Positions 52,638 to 63,495 of a stretch of DNA of 64,000 nt are shown here, in pieces (within the stretch, counting starts at the first letter, position 1; each line of letters begins with the position of its first letter). A model generated the notes under the pieces. The model saw only the letters and a list, made by a program, of their open reading frames with translations, did not search any database and was not told where the DNA came from. The translations under genes and the position numbers were made by a program. The stretch is from Branchipolynoe longqiensis (lineage: Eukaryota; Annelida; Polychaeta; Phyllodocida; Polynoidae). Location: NCBI GenBank assembly GCA_030323885.1, contig CM059200.1, forward strand, positions 2,859,729-2,923,728, written 5' to 3'.

Positions 52638-54790
52638 CAGGGTTGTCCGGGAAATACCCGGGTGGTAATTACCGGGTTGTATTACGTGAAATACCGCCCT
52701 GTCCATTATTCCCAAAGTGGGAAAAACTTTTTTTCACATTACATTTTTCAATTTTGTTCTTTATTTTATTTTTGGTTCATACTATTATTTCTGTGTGATA
52801 TACTTACTTAGTTAACATGAAAGCCAATATATGAAACCCCCAGCTGTTGAATATTTCTTCCTTAAGCGTCTAGATAGCACGGTTAGGCTGATACCTAATT
52901 ACAAGCATGATTGCAACTATACTTTCCTACTCCCCCATGGTACTAATTATGTAATAACAGAGTAGTACCAACATGCCTATGCTAGAGGTGAGTACTGCCT
53001 TAATTTGTTAGCATAGCCAACACATGAAAGCCACAGCTGTTGCAAATTCTTCCATAAGAGTTTAGATAGCGCTGCTGGGCTGACATTTCAGTGTCCAAAA
53101 GATGTAGCCTACAGTCATTGCCAAACAGGTTGGTGTTCTATGTTTACACAAATAACTGACACTGATCCACTAAAAAAATTTCCATGCAAAAGCAGACGTA
53201 AAAGAATCCCCATTTTGAGCATTGTTTCATAATTCATATTTTTTTTTAACAATCCTGTCACAAATCCATACTTGAGTGTAATGTAATGTTAACTAAATCT
53301 GAATGCACATGCATCATTCTCAGAAACTGTGTACCACATTTTGCGTTTCCACGCTACATTGTTAATGATTTGGGCTTATTTTCAGGGAGGATAGTAAGTC
53401 AAATAATTATTGTTGACTCTGTGTTTTAATTATGTTAGCAATACTACATGTATTTAATCTATCCCACAAAATGTATCCAAAATATGCTTATATGATTTTG
53501 TGCTGATGCAAAAATAAGAAAATTTGCATATCAACACCATACATCTACGCAAACATTTTTTCTACTTTTTTTCTTGTAAGAAACAATTTTGTCTGAAGTG
53601 AAATCAACTAAATCCTGTTTGAATGTATTGTGTGTATTAAAATGATGTTATAGATAGTGTGTGTTAAAATGATGTTATGGATGGATGTTTCATGGTTAAT
53701 TTCAACAGCTTTCTCAGCTTGTATAAGACCAAAATCAAAAAGTGAAAATAAAACATTTCAAGTATGACATCTGCACAGCATTTAAACCTTGATATCTATA
53801 TTGATTCTACTATTACTTTTGATGTTTTCTGCTATTATTCGGAATATTTTCACTTTTTGTTTCCATGTCCTCGTCCTCGTCGCCATCGTCACACAGCTTT
53901 CACATTCATATATACATTTGTGCATATATTATGGCATCTGTTTAGCCGGGGGAACAGCCAGCGCACCAAGTGGTGGGTTTGATCATTTTGATTACACAGT
54001 ACAGGCTGAGTGAGCTGTCTTGGTATTATAGGGTCTTTGTACAAACATAGACACTAATAAAGTCTGTACTAGACTACTAAATGACTGAAACATACAATCC
54101 TCCAAGCATTGTTTATCCCATCATTACTAACAACCTACTTACTCAAACTACTTCATGTAGTCAAAAAACACACCTGAGGTATTAACCTTTTAAGGATAAC
54201 CCTATAAGCTAGCCACACTCTATCTAACAGAATAAACAAACCATTCTACTAACACTCACTCCATCTCAAAATGTTAACTCCAACAACATGATAGTTTTGC
54301 AATTCACAACATAGTAGGCATACAAACCTATGAAGGAAAACTATGCACCTAACCACTCCGTAATGTAACGGTCTAATCAATACACATGTATGTATCAAGT
54401 GTGTAGGAATACAACATATAAATGCTATTTTTGTATGTGAATTGTCAAACTATACCATATGTAACTTGTAAGTCTTTGAATGTTTGATATTGTTATTTCA
54501 GCTGATTTGGGCTAGCTGCATATATTGTAAATAACTGTATTGTCACATGGCTGGAAGACCAGTGCCACGGCGCTGACAAAAGACTTTATTCAATGAATAA
54601 CCTATATTTACAACAACAACAACAACAAAATGTCACAAAAGTGGTATACAGTTTCTGAGAATGACCGATATATACGTAATACATGTACATATGTGTTTAC
54701 CGGATGAAAAATTAATACTGTGTTGAATTTCCTGGTAATTCCCTGTCGTCCTGGGAAATACTCTTATTTCCCGGTTAATTGACAACCCTG
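52638..54790. mobile_element. hAT-like non-autonomous element (2.15 kb) within minisatellite
   Basis: Ends CAGGGTTGTCCGGGAAATA and the complement of CAGGGTTGTCAATTAACC; CAGGG starts are typical of hAT elements. Subterminal CCGGGAAATA/TATTTCCC motifs recur. The 8-bp flanks (TGGCAGAA, CATAGAAA) are not a clean duplication. The 2.1-kb interior is AT-rich, has no transposase-like frame and contains a MITE-R right end near 54,032. Confidence 0.65.
53870..54032. mobile_element. MITE-R right-hand fragment
   Basis: CGCCATCGTCACACAGC, CATATTATGGCATCTGTTTA, AAGTGGTGGGTTTGATCA and the end GAGCTGTCTTGGTATTATAG with GGTCTTT match the element at 35,841-36,174. Confidence 0.7.
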
Positions 54791-55064
54791 CATAGAAAGT
54801 TTACTGTAGTGATGGGAGGGGACAGTAAACAGTTTATGGTAATGATGACAGTGATGGGAGGGGGAGTAGGAAGTTTACGGTAATGATGATAGTGAAAGAT
54901 GGGTAAAGTAGGAAGTTTACGGTAATGATGATAGTGAAAGATGGGTAAAGTAGGAAGTATATGGTAGTGGTGATAGTGATGGGAGGAGGGGGGAGGAAGG
55001 TTATGTCGGTAGTCGGTAGTGATGATAGTAATGGTAGGGGAGAGTAGGAAGTATACAGTTGTGA
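54791..55064. repeat. ~51-bp minisatellite, second part
   Basis: GAAGTTTACGGTAATGATGA, TAGTGAAAGATGGGTAAAG and variants, same family as 52,405-52,637. Confidence 0.85.
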
Positions 55065-55372
55065 TTTTTTTTTTCTTGAAGATTTTTACTGCCTATTTCG
55101 GATAAGTCTGATTAGACTTGTTTTCACCATTAAACAGTTTGTCGATAGAAAGCCTGAGCCTACACTTTTACCTACCCAAGCAATTTTTAACTTCCCACAC
55201 CACATAGGCATGGCATGAGAGCAACTGGCCTTTGATGACGCTGTAAGTTATACACAGCTGTGGAAATCCAAATTGGCAGAGGTGATGTCATGGGGAATCA
55301 AATCACCGACCTTCAGATTAGGAGTCTGACCTAGAAAAAAGTCAGACACTCTAACCACTCCGCCACAGAGAA
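55065..55372 (-). repeat. SINE-C copy inserted in minisatellite
   Basis: T-run, CTTGAAGATTTTTACTGCC (3' end reversed), body, then head with CAAATCACCGACC and CACTCTAACCACTCCGCCAC. The minisatellite continues on both sides. Confidence 0.85.
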
Positions 55373-55672
55373 CATGATGACAGTGACAGGGCCAAGAATT
55401 AGGAAGTTTGCGGTTGTGATGATCGTGACGGGAGGGGGGAATTAGGAAGTTTATGGTTGCGATGATAGTGACGCAAGCTGGAATTAGGAAGTTTATGGTT
55501 GCGATGATAGTGATGGGAGTGGGGAGTGGGAAGTTTATGGTAATGATGATAGTGAAAGATGGGGAAAGTAGGAAGTTTACGGTAATGATGATATTGGGAA
55601 TTAGGAAGTTTACGGTAATGATGATATTGGGAATTAGGAAGTTTACGGTAGTGATGACAGTGATGGGAAGGG
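55373..55672. repeat. ~51-bp minisatellite, third part
   Basis: GAATTAGGAAGTTTACGG, GATGATAGTGA units. Both-strand frames across it are repeat-driven. A 20-bp poly-G tract lies at 55,817-55,838. Confidence 0.85.
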
Positions 55673-56176
55673 GAAGTTTTCTTGCAAACTCCTAGTCCTA
55701 ACCCCCTCCTCACCCCACCAGACAGCGCCAGTGGCACTAGTGAGCGTGTTCATTCACGGTTCATTTGTGTACACACGATCGAGCTGCCTCCAAACCCAAT
55801 GGGGGGAGTTGAGGAGGGGGGGGGGGGGGGGGGGGGCGTGTGCAGAAAGCCATGGGTCAGACACAGTATACCCAACACAACAGCAGTCTAGAACTGGTTT
55901 AGCTAGAGCTCTATCTGTGCCATCTGCACTGGTGACGTGGAGTTATTGATCTGTAGAACGAGAACGGGCATTTTGGAAATGCTTACCTCAGTCGGCCAGA
56001 GATCCACGTAGTAGATATCAAACACAGGAACACCACCCAGTATGCTATGAACATGCGTACCATTAACCCACTGGTATTTGTGACATCAATATATATATAT
56101 ACCAAGTAACTGCAGATACTAACTATACGATGACATTTCTGGTTTATGAGTGGTTCTAACGTTACCTCCATTGTTG

Positions 56177-56801
56177 ATGGTGCTGTCACATTACGATGCA
56201 TTGCGCAAACGTACGTGATTTTTTTGCCGCTATGTCGGGATACGTCGCTGTGTTACACGTGCATTAGCCACTCGTTGATATATGGCGACGTTCGTCGAGA
56301 TATGGCGCCGCACATCAGGGGGTCCGCAAAGTTTTGTGCACACACAAAACTCGATGTAGGAGAACGTGTGGATTTTATGTCCACTGTACATTATGTATGC
56401 ATTAGACGTACGTTAATGTACGTTAGTCAAACGTTGTTCACTACATTGACCTACTTTAAAGGTAGTGGGAACATACAGACCGCGTACTGACAACGTATGG
56501 ATAATGTACGTCTAACGTATGTTTAGCATTTCTCCAGCGTGTTTTGACGTATGTAACATATGACACGTAGTTCTGGCGATCGAATAATGTATATAACATT
56601 CACCGACGCTATGTGAACGTACCGTGAGCGTAATGTGAGCATTTTTTGCCAGGAGGCACGTTAGCCATACGTTGTGTATACGGTATGTATACATCCAACT
56701 TTGCCCCCCATGCCGAAAAGCTTGATGCTTCTCGACGTAAAAAAGTGATTTTTCGCGTTGGCGGCACGCTGGCGAGATGCGTCGTAATGTGACAGGGCCA
56801 T
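56177..56801. mobile_element. MITE-H-like element, 625 bp
   Basis: Ends ATGGTGCTGTCACATTACG and the complement of ATGGCCCTGTCACATTACG, continuing (A)TGCAT/(A)CGCATC. The interior is dense in ACGTACGTTA-type palindromes. The 3-bp flanks are not a clean duplication. Confidence 0.7.
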
Positions 56802-57274
56802 TAGAGCTTGTTGATCGGGCCCAGTCAAGCTGGCTGGAATATACTTGTATATTCTAGTACCCCTAATTAGCGATCACAATGGTGAGTGCTGCCCCCTGTC
56901 GACTAGTCCGGTTAGGAGCATTAATAATGGTTCGTGTGTGTGGGTGGGGGGGGGGGGGGCAGCCTAGATTCCTGCACGCCGACCACCTCCACTGCTGGTG
57001 ATTATTAGCGTGTTCAGACAACACAATGCAGCTACCTCCCAGTGCCAATGATGGCCAATGATGATACAGCCAACACGCTGACGGATATCATTCCAATGAC
57101 ACTGAACGACTAGTCTAATGCCCAGAGCTCTCGGCTCTATCAGTCTTTGTCTAGGGAGTTGCGTGCTCTGGCCCTGGTGACTTGACACTGACACTGTGAC
57201 AGGTCGACCCAATGAGAACAGATATGGATGTGTGTACACAACACGAAGCGACGGAGAAAGAGGAGGAGAATGGA

Positions 57275-57440
57275 GGAGGAGGAGGAGGAGGAGAAGGAGG
57301 AGGAGGAGGAGGAGGAGGAGGAGGAGGAGGAGGAGGAGGAGGAGGAGGAGGAGGAGGAGGAGGAGAGAAGGAGAAGGAGGAGGAGAAGGGGGAGGAGGAC
57401 GCGGGGGGGAGGAGGACGCGGGGGGGGGGGGGGGGGGGGT
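57275..57440. repeat. (GGA)n array followed by poly-G
   Basis: Long GAGGAGGAG run then poly-G (57,420-57,440). Three forward frames give poly-Gly, poly-Arg or poly-Glu and the reverse gives poly-Leu or poly-Pro. These are not genes. Confidence 0.92.
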
Positions 57441-57569
57441 ACAGCCCCCCTCCTCCTCTTCGCCCTCCACCACCATCACCGCTACACTAGTCACTACAGT
57501 ATGTCTCCGTTTTCCCCAACCTCACAGCTGGACCTTAGCCCGAACGGGGACAGGTGTTTTGAGCGTGAC

Positions 57570-57730
57570 ACGGTGTGTGTTTGTGTGGAGGTGTGTGTGT
57601 GTGTGTGTGTCAGTGTGTGTCAGTGTGAGAGAGGGGGGATGCGAGAGAGAGAGAGAGAGAGGGAGAGAGAGAGAGTATGTGTAGTGTGTGCGTGTGCCTG
57701 CGTGTGTGTGATAGAGTGTGTAAGGGGAGG
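57570..57730. repeat. (GT)n/(GA)n microsatellite
   Basis: GTGTGT, GAGAGA and mixed GTGTGC tracts in series. Confidence 0.88.
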
Positions 57731-57929
57731 GTGGATAGCGTGAACTAGTACTAGTAGCAGTCTGAACGCGTCCTCCCCCCCCCCCCTCTCTCCCCCTCCC
57801 TCACCCCCTTACACACACCCTCCCTCCCTCCCGGTCTGTACAAACCGGGCCTGGTGTTTGGCGATGCTGCTGGCTGGTTGGCAGCTTGCTATGCCATGCT
57901 ATGCTTTGTTTTGCTACGCTGTGCGATGC

Positions 57930-58995
57930 CTATGCTACCTGGTCCGGCCATGTCGCCGGCTCGTCCCTCCGCCCGCCGCCCCAGTCTCTGCGGCCGCCGC
58001 CTCCCTGCCGGCTCCCTGCCGGCCCGCACGGCCTACAGTCCCCGTCCCTGATAGTTGTGCGTGTTGTGAGCCTAGTGGGCGGCCGCCGCCATCCCCCAAC
58101 TCTGCCGCCCCAAACAACACACTCCGCCACCAGCGCGTAGTTTTGCGGGCGTGAAAACACACCAAGCACTTACCGTGTTGTCGGCGCTCCCTGCTCCTGG
58201 GTCGAGTCTAGAATCCAAGGGGTATCTACCGTGTGGGATAACAACGGAGAAGATTGCTCCAGCAAGTCTCGCCCAAGCTTCCCTGTTCGGCTGCAAGTCT
58301 TGCTCCTCCCACCTGTCACTGCAACCACCACCACCACCTACCAGCCCGACGCGCTGCTGGGATGTGGGCGCTCCCGGCTGCGTTAGTAAACGCGCCCAAC
58401 CTCTACTTTATCCTAAAAGGCGATCTGGGTCGTGCTTGTCGCGCCGGCGAAGCACATCAAACTCCACGGGGTGGTTTGGATTGATTTGAATAGAGTTTCC
58501 TGCTATTTTAATCCAATCGAGACACTCCTGCCGGAAGTGGGCGCGTTGTTTGGTTCCTCTGTCGATACGGCGGAATGGGCTCTGTTGTGGGTTTCCGAAC
58601 GCAACCGCCTAGTCTGGCAAGATGGCGAAGTCACCTTTGCCCTTGCCTGTAGATGACGAAACTCCTCCGGTGGTTTGACGCGTCAAAGAGAGTCGGTGAT
58701 GGCGATTTAGCGCCCGTGGGGAGCACGGGGGATCTGGCCGGACTTACCCTGCAAGCCACTGAGACTGGAACCGGCGGGAATACAGTGTGGGAAGCGGGAG
58801 TGTGTGGACGGGGCGGCGGTCTGTGACTACGCCGTGCGCCGTGTATGGGGTGGGGGTTCCCGGCTGTTGGGTCCCGTGCTCACTCTCCGCCTAGCCGGGA
58901 GTGTGTGCCCGTGGTGGCGGCTCAGCGCCCGGCCCCCGCTCTCACTCACTCAGTCACACGGGGCGGGGCTGGGCGGGGCGGGGCAGGCAGCAGGG
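57930..58995. promoter_or_regulatory. CpG-rich block, candidate promoter with minus-strand first exons
   Basis: About 1 kb with high GC and frequent CG, unlike the AT-rich surroundings and not obviously a repeat. GC-box-like GGGGCGGGGC and GGGCGGGGC lie at 58,960-58,985, and CCGGAAGTG (ETS-like) near 58,530. On the minus strand, GTAAGT donors occur at 58,742-58,747 (after CAGG) and 58,168-58,173 (after CACG). This would fit alternative first exons of a gene transcribed leftward. No downstream coding exon was identified, so this is inference. Confidence 0.4.
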
Positions 58996-59332
58996 AGGCA
59001 GCGGCGGCCGGGAGCCTGGCATCCACATCACCCACACCCACCACACCCACTGCCACGCCGCACCCCCTGCTGCTATGACTAGGACTATATTGCTATGACT
59101 ATGGTTATGGCTATGACTATGGTTATGGCTGTGCCACAGATTATCTCCAGTCCAGTAGCTTAGGTCTACAAGCCCATCCCAGTCCAGCTCACAAGTTACA
59201 CACTTATAATATATGTACATGAGCTAACTACTCATACTAGTCATAGCTAAAACCAGGAATTCTGACATTTGCAGTTGTTATATAAGCATAGGTATCTTCC
59301 ACACATGCAATTATAATAATATCTGTGCCACG

Positions 59333-59337
<5 letters not shown>

Positions 59338-59372
<35 letters not shown>
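59338..59372. repeat. (TA)n microsatellite
   Basis: Pure TA run followed by TATAAATTTAATTC. Confidence 0.9.
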
Positions 59373-59375
<3 letters not shown>

Positions 59376-59544
59376 ATTTAATTCAATGCAACACTTTACT
59401 TCAGTCTCGGCATTATGGTAGTTACATAAATAGGTCCATAGTAGGTACATATAAAAATAAATTTGAATATGTATGTATGTATATATATAAGACTATATAC
59501 ATATAAATATTAAATGGCAAGGCTTACTACTACTGTGAGATCCG

Positions 59545-59830
59545 AACCCATGAGTTTGTGGGTTCGAAACCTGGTCGAGGCAAACCAATGACTTAAAAAT
59601 TGACAATTGTCGCTTCATAGCCCGGCGCTTGGCATTATTAGGATAGGGCAAGGACTGGTTGGCTTAGTGTCAGGATAATGTGACTGAGTGGGATAGCAGG
59701 TCATGGTGCTGGTGGTCTGGTGTCCAAGTGGGGCAGCACTATAAAGTCGCCATGAGTGCGCACTGTCACAAGTCGGTACCCATCCTGATATGACCTTACG
59801 TGTTTCTAGGACGCAAAAAAAACAGACAAA
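59545..59830 (+). repeat. SINE-A copy
   Basis: B-box GTGGGTTCGAAACCTGG, body, tail CCTTACGTGTTTCTAGGACGC with an A-run. Confidence 0.87.
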
Positions 59831-60419
59831 CACAAACTACCACTGTGGTTAACTTGGGACACACAACTGGTTATTTCGTAACAGCGGGGTAGGCCTGCTG
59901 TAGCCTGCTGCTGGTTGATCTGCAACGAGGGCACACACCACTGTGGTTGTTCTCGGGGCTCCACGCCACACAGCTCGGCATCCTCTGTCCTCCTCACCTG
60001 TCCTCACCTGACTGTATCTGTACCCAACACGGGCTACCTGTGCGGCACAGACCCGATTCTACCAGATGTGGGGGTGTCGGTGCGTATGTGTGTATACGCA
60101 CACTCTAGGCTGGCGTTGTTGTTGTTTTTACTCTCCTAATCACCAACGATACATACACGTCCATGAGTAACGGTGTATAACGGTATTAAATGTACCCCCC
60201 CCCCGCCCTCCACTCCCGACTCCCCGCCTGTTGGAAGATGGGGGAAGCAGGAGGCGGGGGGAGGGGCGCGGGGGGGGGGGTACTTGCATGTGTTATGCTG
60301 AAATAAAACTGTCCATGTGAGAAATAGGACACTGGTATTCTATTGCGTGCTACTATAGACCCCTTTCAATGTTTATAAACATTGTGTATGCGCGCGCAGC
60401 TTGGCTGCAGAACGAAGGC

Positions 60420-61035
60420 ACATTGCCATTGAGTTTGCCAGTATGTGCAGTGCAAAGCGTTTACTTTATTCAAAATTAATAGAAATGCAGAACCCTAACC
60501 ATATAAATTTAATATAATCTGTTTGTTGAATATGTTTTCTATATGTGTTCCTAGCGGTTTGTGTCTAGGTGGTGTGGTTTTAGAGATATTTAACTTTTTC
60601 TGTATGAAGATTTCTCTCGGCCATTGACAATGCATTGAGTTTGCTGGTACGCGCAGTGCAAAATGTCTATTTTATTCAAAATTAATGGAAATGCAGAACC
60701 CTAACCTTAGAAATCTTATATAATCTATTCGTTGAATATGTTTTCTATATGTGTTCCAAGCGGTGTGTGTCTAGGTGGTGTGGTTTTGGAGATATTTCAC
60801 TTTTTCTGTATGAAGATTGCTCACGGCCATTGACAATGCATTGAGTTTGCCGGTACGCGCAGTGCAAAACTTTATTTTATTCAAAATTTATAGAAATGCA
60901 GAACCGTAACCTTATAAATTTAATATAATCTATTCGTTCAATATGTTTTCTATATGTCTTCCAAGTGGTTTGTGTCTAGGTGGTGTGGTTTTAGAGATAT
61001 TTCACTTTTTCTGTATGAAGATTCCTATGAGTCAT
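60420..61035. repeat. ~215-bp tandem array (three units)
   Basis: Three units, each with CATTGAGTTTGC, CGCAGTGCAAA, TTTATTCAAAATTAATAGAA, TTTAATATAATCT, TTTTCTATATGTGTTCC and GTGGTGTGGTTTTAGAGATA, spaced about 215 bp. Two diverged units are inside the MITE-C-related element at 5.13-5.62 kb and a fragment lies at 24.89 kb. Confidence 0.88.
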
Positions 61036-61184
61036 TGAGTTTGCAGCGTGACAGTGTGTCATCATGCAGCCAAAAGGTGCGTGCACTGACCTAGATACCT
61101 ATGCTGACGTCATATGAAATAGGTCTATAGTAGGCCATACTAATACTATACCATACGGTTCACTGGGACTTGAACCCTAACCGT

Positions 61185-61635
61185 TGTGGTGGTTTCAGCG
61201 GGTTCCCGTGCTCAGAGGTGTCCCTCGCTTCTGCGCATGCGTCAGAATCTAGTAAACATGGCCGTAATCGATTAACACGAACCGGGCAACTCGGGTCATC
61301 CGAATTTCAAATAGAACACGCGAGTGGAGTCGACAAATACACGTCCCGTGTGCAAAAAAAGAATAACTTAGATTAATGAAATGGAAATTTAGGTAAACTG
61401 GGCCAGGATACAATACTTTAAATCCTATTTTGCTGTACTTTTATCGGTTATTAAAAAAAAAAGAACAAACTGTCGACCCGAGCGTATTCGATTATTCAAC
61501 CCGAGTTTGTAGGATGTGCGCATGCGCCAATAAGTGGCTGGGGTGAACCGAGTTGATGCGAAATCCGCGCATGCGCAGAAGCAGCGCAGAAGCGAGGGAC
61601 ACCTCTGAGCACGGGAACCCGCTGAAACCACCACA
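61185..61635. mobile_element. MITE-C copy 2 (CCGT target duplication)
   Basis: Ends TGTGGTGGTTTCAGCGGG (left reads TTGTGG) in inverted orientation through CCCGTGCTCAGAGGTGTCCC and CTTCTGCGCATGCG, flanked by CCGT on both sides (61,181-61,184; 61,636-61,639). The interior closely matches copy 1 at 4.67 kb (CATGGCCGTAATCGATTAAC, ATAGAACACG, ACTTTAAATCCTA). Confidence 0.88.
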
Positions 61636-61774
61636 CCGTAAAAAGTTAGTTAAATAGACATGTCACGTGGGCCTTCTATGATCCTATTTAACTCACTTTT
61701 TAGGGATAGGATTAAAGCTCCGGTAACTGCACACTATAGTAAGACCTATTGTCCGCTCCAAAAAAAAGCACCCC

Positions 61775-61968
61775 CCTGGTTTGTTTTGTTTGTTTGTTGT
61801 TGCTTTGTGTCCTGGCAACATCTACGGTCATATCAGGACGGGTACTGACTTGTGACAATGCGCACTCATGGTGACTTAATAGTGCCGCCCCACTGGGAGA
61901 CCAGGCCACCTCATATCCCAGTCACATTATTCTGATACCGCGCAAACCAGTCCTCACCCTATCCTAAT
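61775..61968 (-). repeat. SINE-A, part 1 (split by LTR-like insertion)
   Basis: (GTTT)n tail, TGCTTTGTGTCCTGGCAAC, body to CCCTATCCTAATG. It resumes at about 62,504. Confidence 0.82.
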
Positions 61969-61969
61969 G

Positions 61970-62498
61970 TGTTGTATAACTTGTTATGCGAATATTATTT
62001 GGAATGGAGTCCACCTGCATTGGTTGTCTGCTATTAACCGATATATATGTCTTTGTGATGCTATGTGATCGATGTGGTTAATTATTGGGTCAGTAGGGGG
62101 CGATATGCGACTCAGTGTCTTTGTGATACAATGGTGTCTGTGAGCCACACGATATAAAGACGATATATGTCTGAGTGCTGTTATTGTGTAGCTTTGTAGT
62201 TTGTTTCAGCGGGCCGACATGCACTCCGGTAGGGGTACTTCTTATGTTTGTAATTGCTTGCTTGACAACTGCTCACTTAACTCGGGTGGAGCGCCTTGGC
62301 TACCAGCTCAATGCTCCCAATATCAGTGACCTACCGACTCAAGGGGGTCACATGTGCGCATGCTCCCCCACTATCTGCCTCACTCGCGCAGAATTTTGAC
62401 TTTAATAAAGCCGAGAGGCCTTTTAAGGAGGGTCCAGCCAGAGATAGCTCAACCGAACTAATTGTATTGTCTTCTCACTTGCATAATAGATCAAATAA
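61970..62498 (+). mobile_element. Solo-LTR-like insertion (529 bp)
   Basis: Lies inside a SINE-A between two TAATG pentamers (61,965-61,969; 62,499-62,503), a 5-bp duplication as LTR elements make. It starts TGTTGTATAAC, has a TATA-box-like GATATAAAGACG at 62,150 and a polyadenylation signal AATAAA at 62,404, the layout of U3-R-U5. The 3' end (AAATAA) lacks the canonical CA. No internal coding region, hence a solo LTR if correct. Confidence 0.55.
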
Positions 62499-62503
62499 TA
62501 ATG

Positions 62504-62613
62504 CAGAATGCCTGCATGGTTATGAAGCGACAATTATGCATTTTGTAAGTCATTGGTTTGACTCGACCGGGAAATGAACTCCCGACCTTCCGCACAGGAG
62601 TCCTGCACTCAAC
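62504..62613 (-). repeat. SINE-A, part 2 (split by LTR-like insertion)
   Basis: CAGAATGCCTGCATGG, GAAGCGACAATTATGC, AAATGAACTCCCGACC, GCACAGGAGTCCTGCACTC. Confidence 0.8.
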
Positions 62614-62673
62614 CTAACCTATTTATCTCAGACAATGACAGAAACTCAAAGCCATCGGACGATGCAACTTTAA
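62614..62673 (-). mobile_element. MITE-T right-end fragment
   Basis: CCTATTTATCTCAGACAATG and CATCGGACGATGCAACTTTAA. Confidence 0.7.
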
Positions 62674-62680
62674 TGCTCAG

Positions 62681-62738
62681 TTCCGTCCTGATATGACCTT
62701 AGATGTTGCTAGGACTAAAACAATAACAAACAAACAAT
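62681..62738 (+). repeat. SINE-A 3' tail fragment
   Basis: TCCTGATATGACCTTAGATG, GTTGCTAGGACTAAAACAAT, (AAAC)n. Confidence 0.75.
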
Positions 62739-62808
62739 TAAAGCATGTCCAATGCTATGCGTGACAAAGCCAACACTGCAAGCATTTAATTCTAGGCCAT
62801 GCACTAAT

Positions 62809-62870
62809 TGGCACAACATGACCTGAAATGTTGCCATGATGTAAAACTCCAACAACCAACAAACACTCAG
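62809..62870 (+). repeat. SINE-A 3' tail fragment, diverged
   Basis: AACATGACCTGAAATGTTGCC, TGATGTAAAACTCC, AACAACCAACAAAC. Confidence 0.65.
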
Positions 62871-62892
62871 CGCAACATTACACTGGGTAAAT

Positions 62893-63490
62893 GCTTGATT
62901 GATTGATTGATTGATTGGTGGTTGCTTTATGCCGTGTCGGTAGGAGAGGCCATATTCATGGCCGGAAATTGTTTGTTTTTTGTTCAAACCATCGCTTTTA
63001 CATGTAAAAGCAGACAATCAATTATGTGCCAATTGACACTCATTAAATTAAAAAGCTCACAATTACATATTTGTGGCCGAGGGAAACAAATTCCCATTAA
63101 AAAAGAAAAGTGTATTAATAATTATTAGAATTTATTTAGCAAACTACATGAGGTGGTACAGACCAGCTGCCATCAAAAAGGCTAAAATGTTTTATTGTTT
63201 TACTTTAGTAAAAAGGTCATGCATACTGTCTGCAGTGTAAAATTGTTGGTGCAGGGCCCAAAAATCAACACAACTTAGTCAAATGTGTTTGAGTGTCAGC
63301 AGGGACTGACACCCTTGAGCAGAAAAGCATGTGTAAGCCACGAGTGGCCAATACGGCAGCGGCTAAGGACCACTTGGTCCCGCCGACCTCCCACATGAGT
63401 CTGTGGTGGTTTTCCCACAGATGGTTCAATTTCTTTAAGTTTATTAATGTTTTCATCCCACTCATGTTGCCATTTGGATTTTATGTGGGT
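62893..63490 (-). pseudogene. I/Jockey-type LINE copy 2, 3' end
   Basis: Homologous to 13,435-14,080: (TGAT)n end, GGTGGTTGCTTTATGCCGTG, and a coding remnant with KWSLAAAVLATRGLHMLF in one frame of the former C-terminal region. A deletion around 63,310 removed the ECIGCQSPLT-type segment, and other frame changes are present. Confidence 0.8.
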
Positions 63491-63495
63491 AGCTA

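Noticed and set aside
56146..56490. 114-codon plus-strand frame as a host gene
   Set aside because: It lies inside the MITE-H-like element and shows no recognisable domain.
57196..57743. Poly-Glu, poly-Arg or poly-Leu proteins
   Set aside because: Frames of a GGA array and poly-G tract.
58621..58677. Short plus-strand frame starting GCAAGATGGCG in the CpG-rich block
   Set aside because: Good start context but only about 18 codons before a stop and no clear donor inside; insufficient support.
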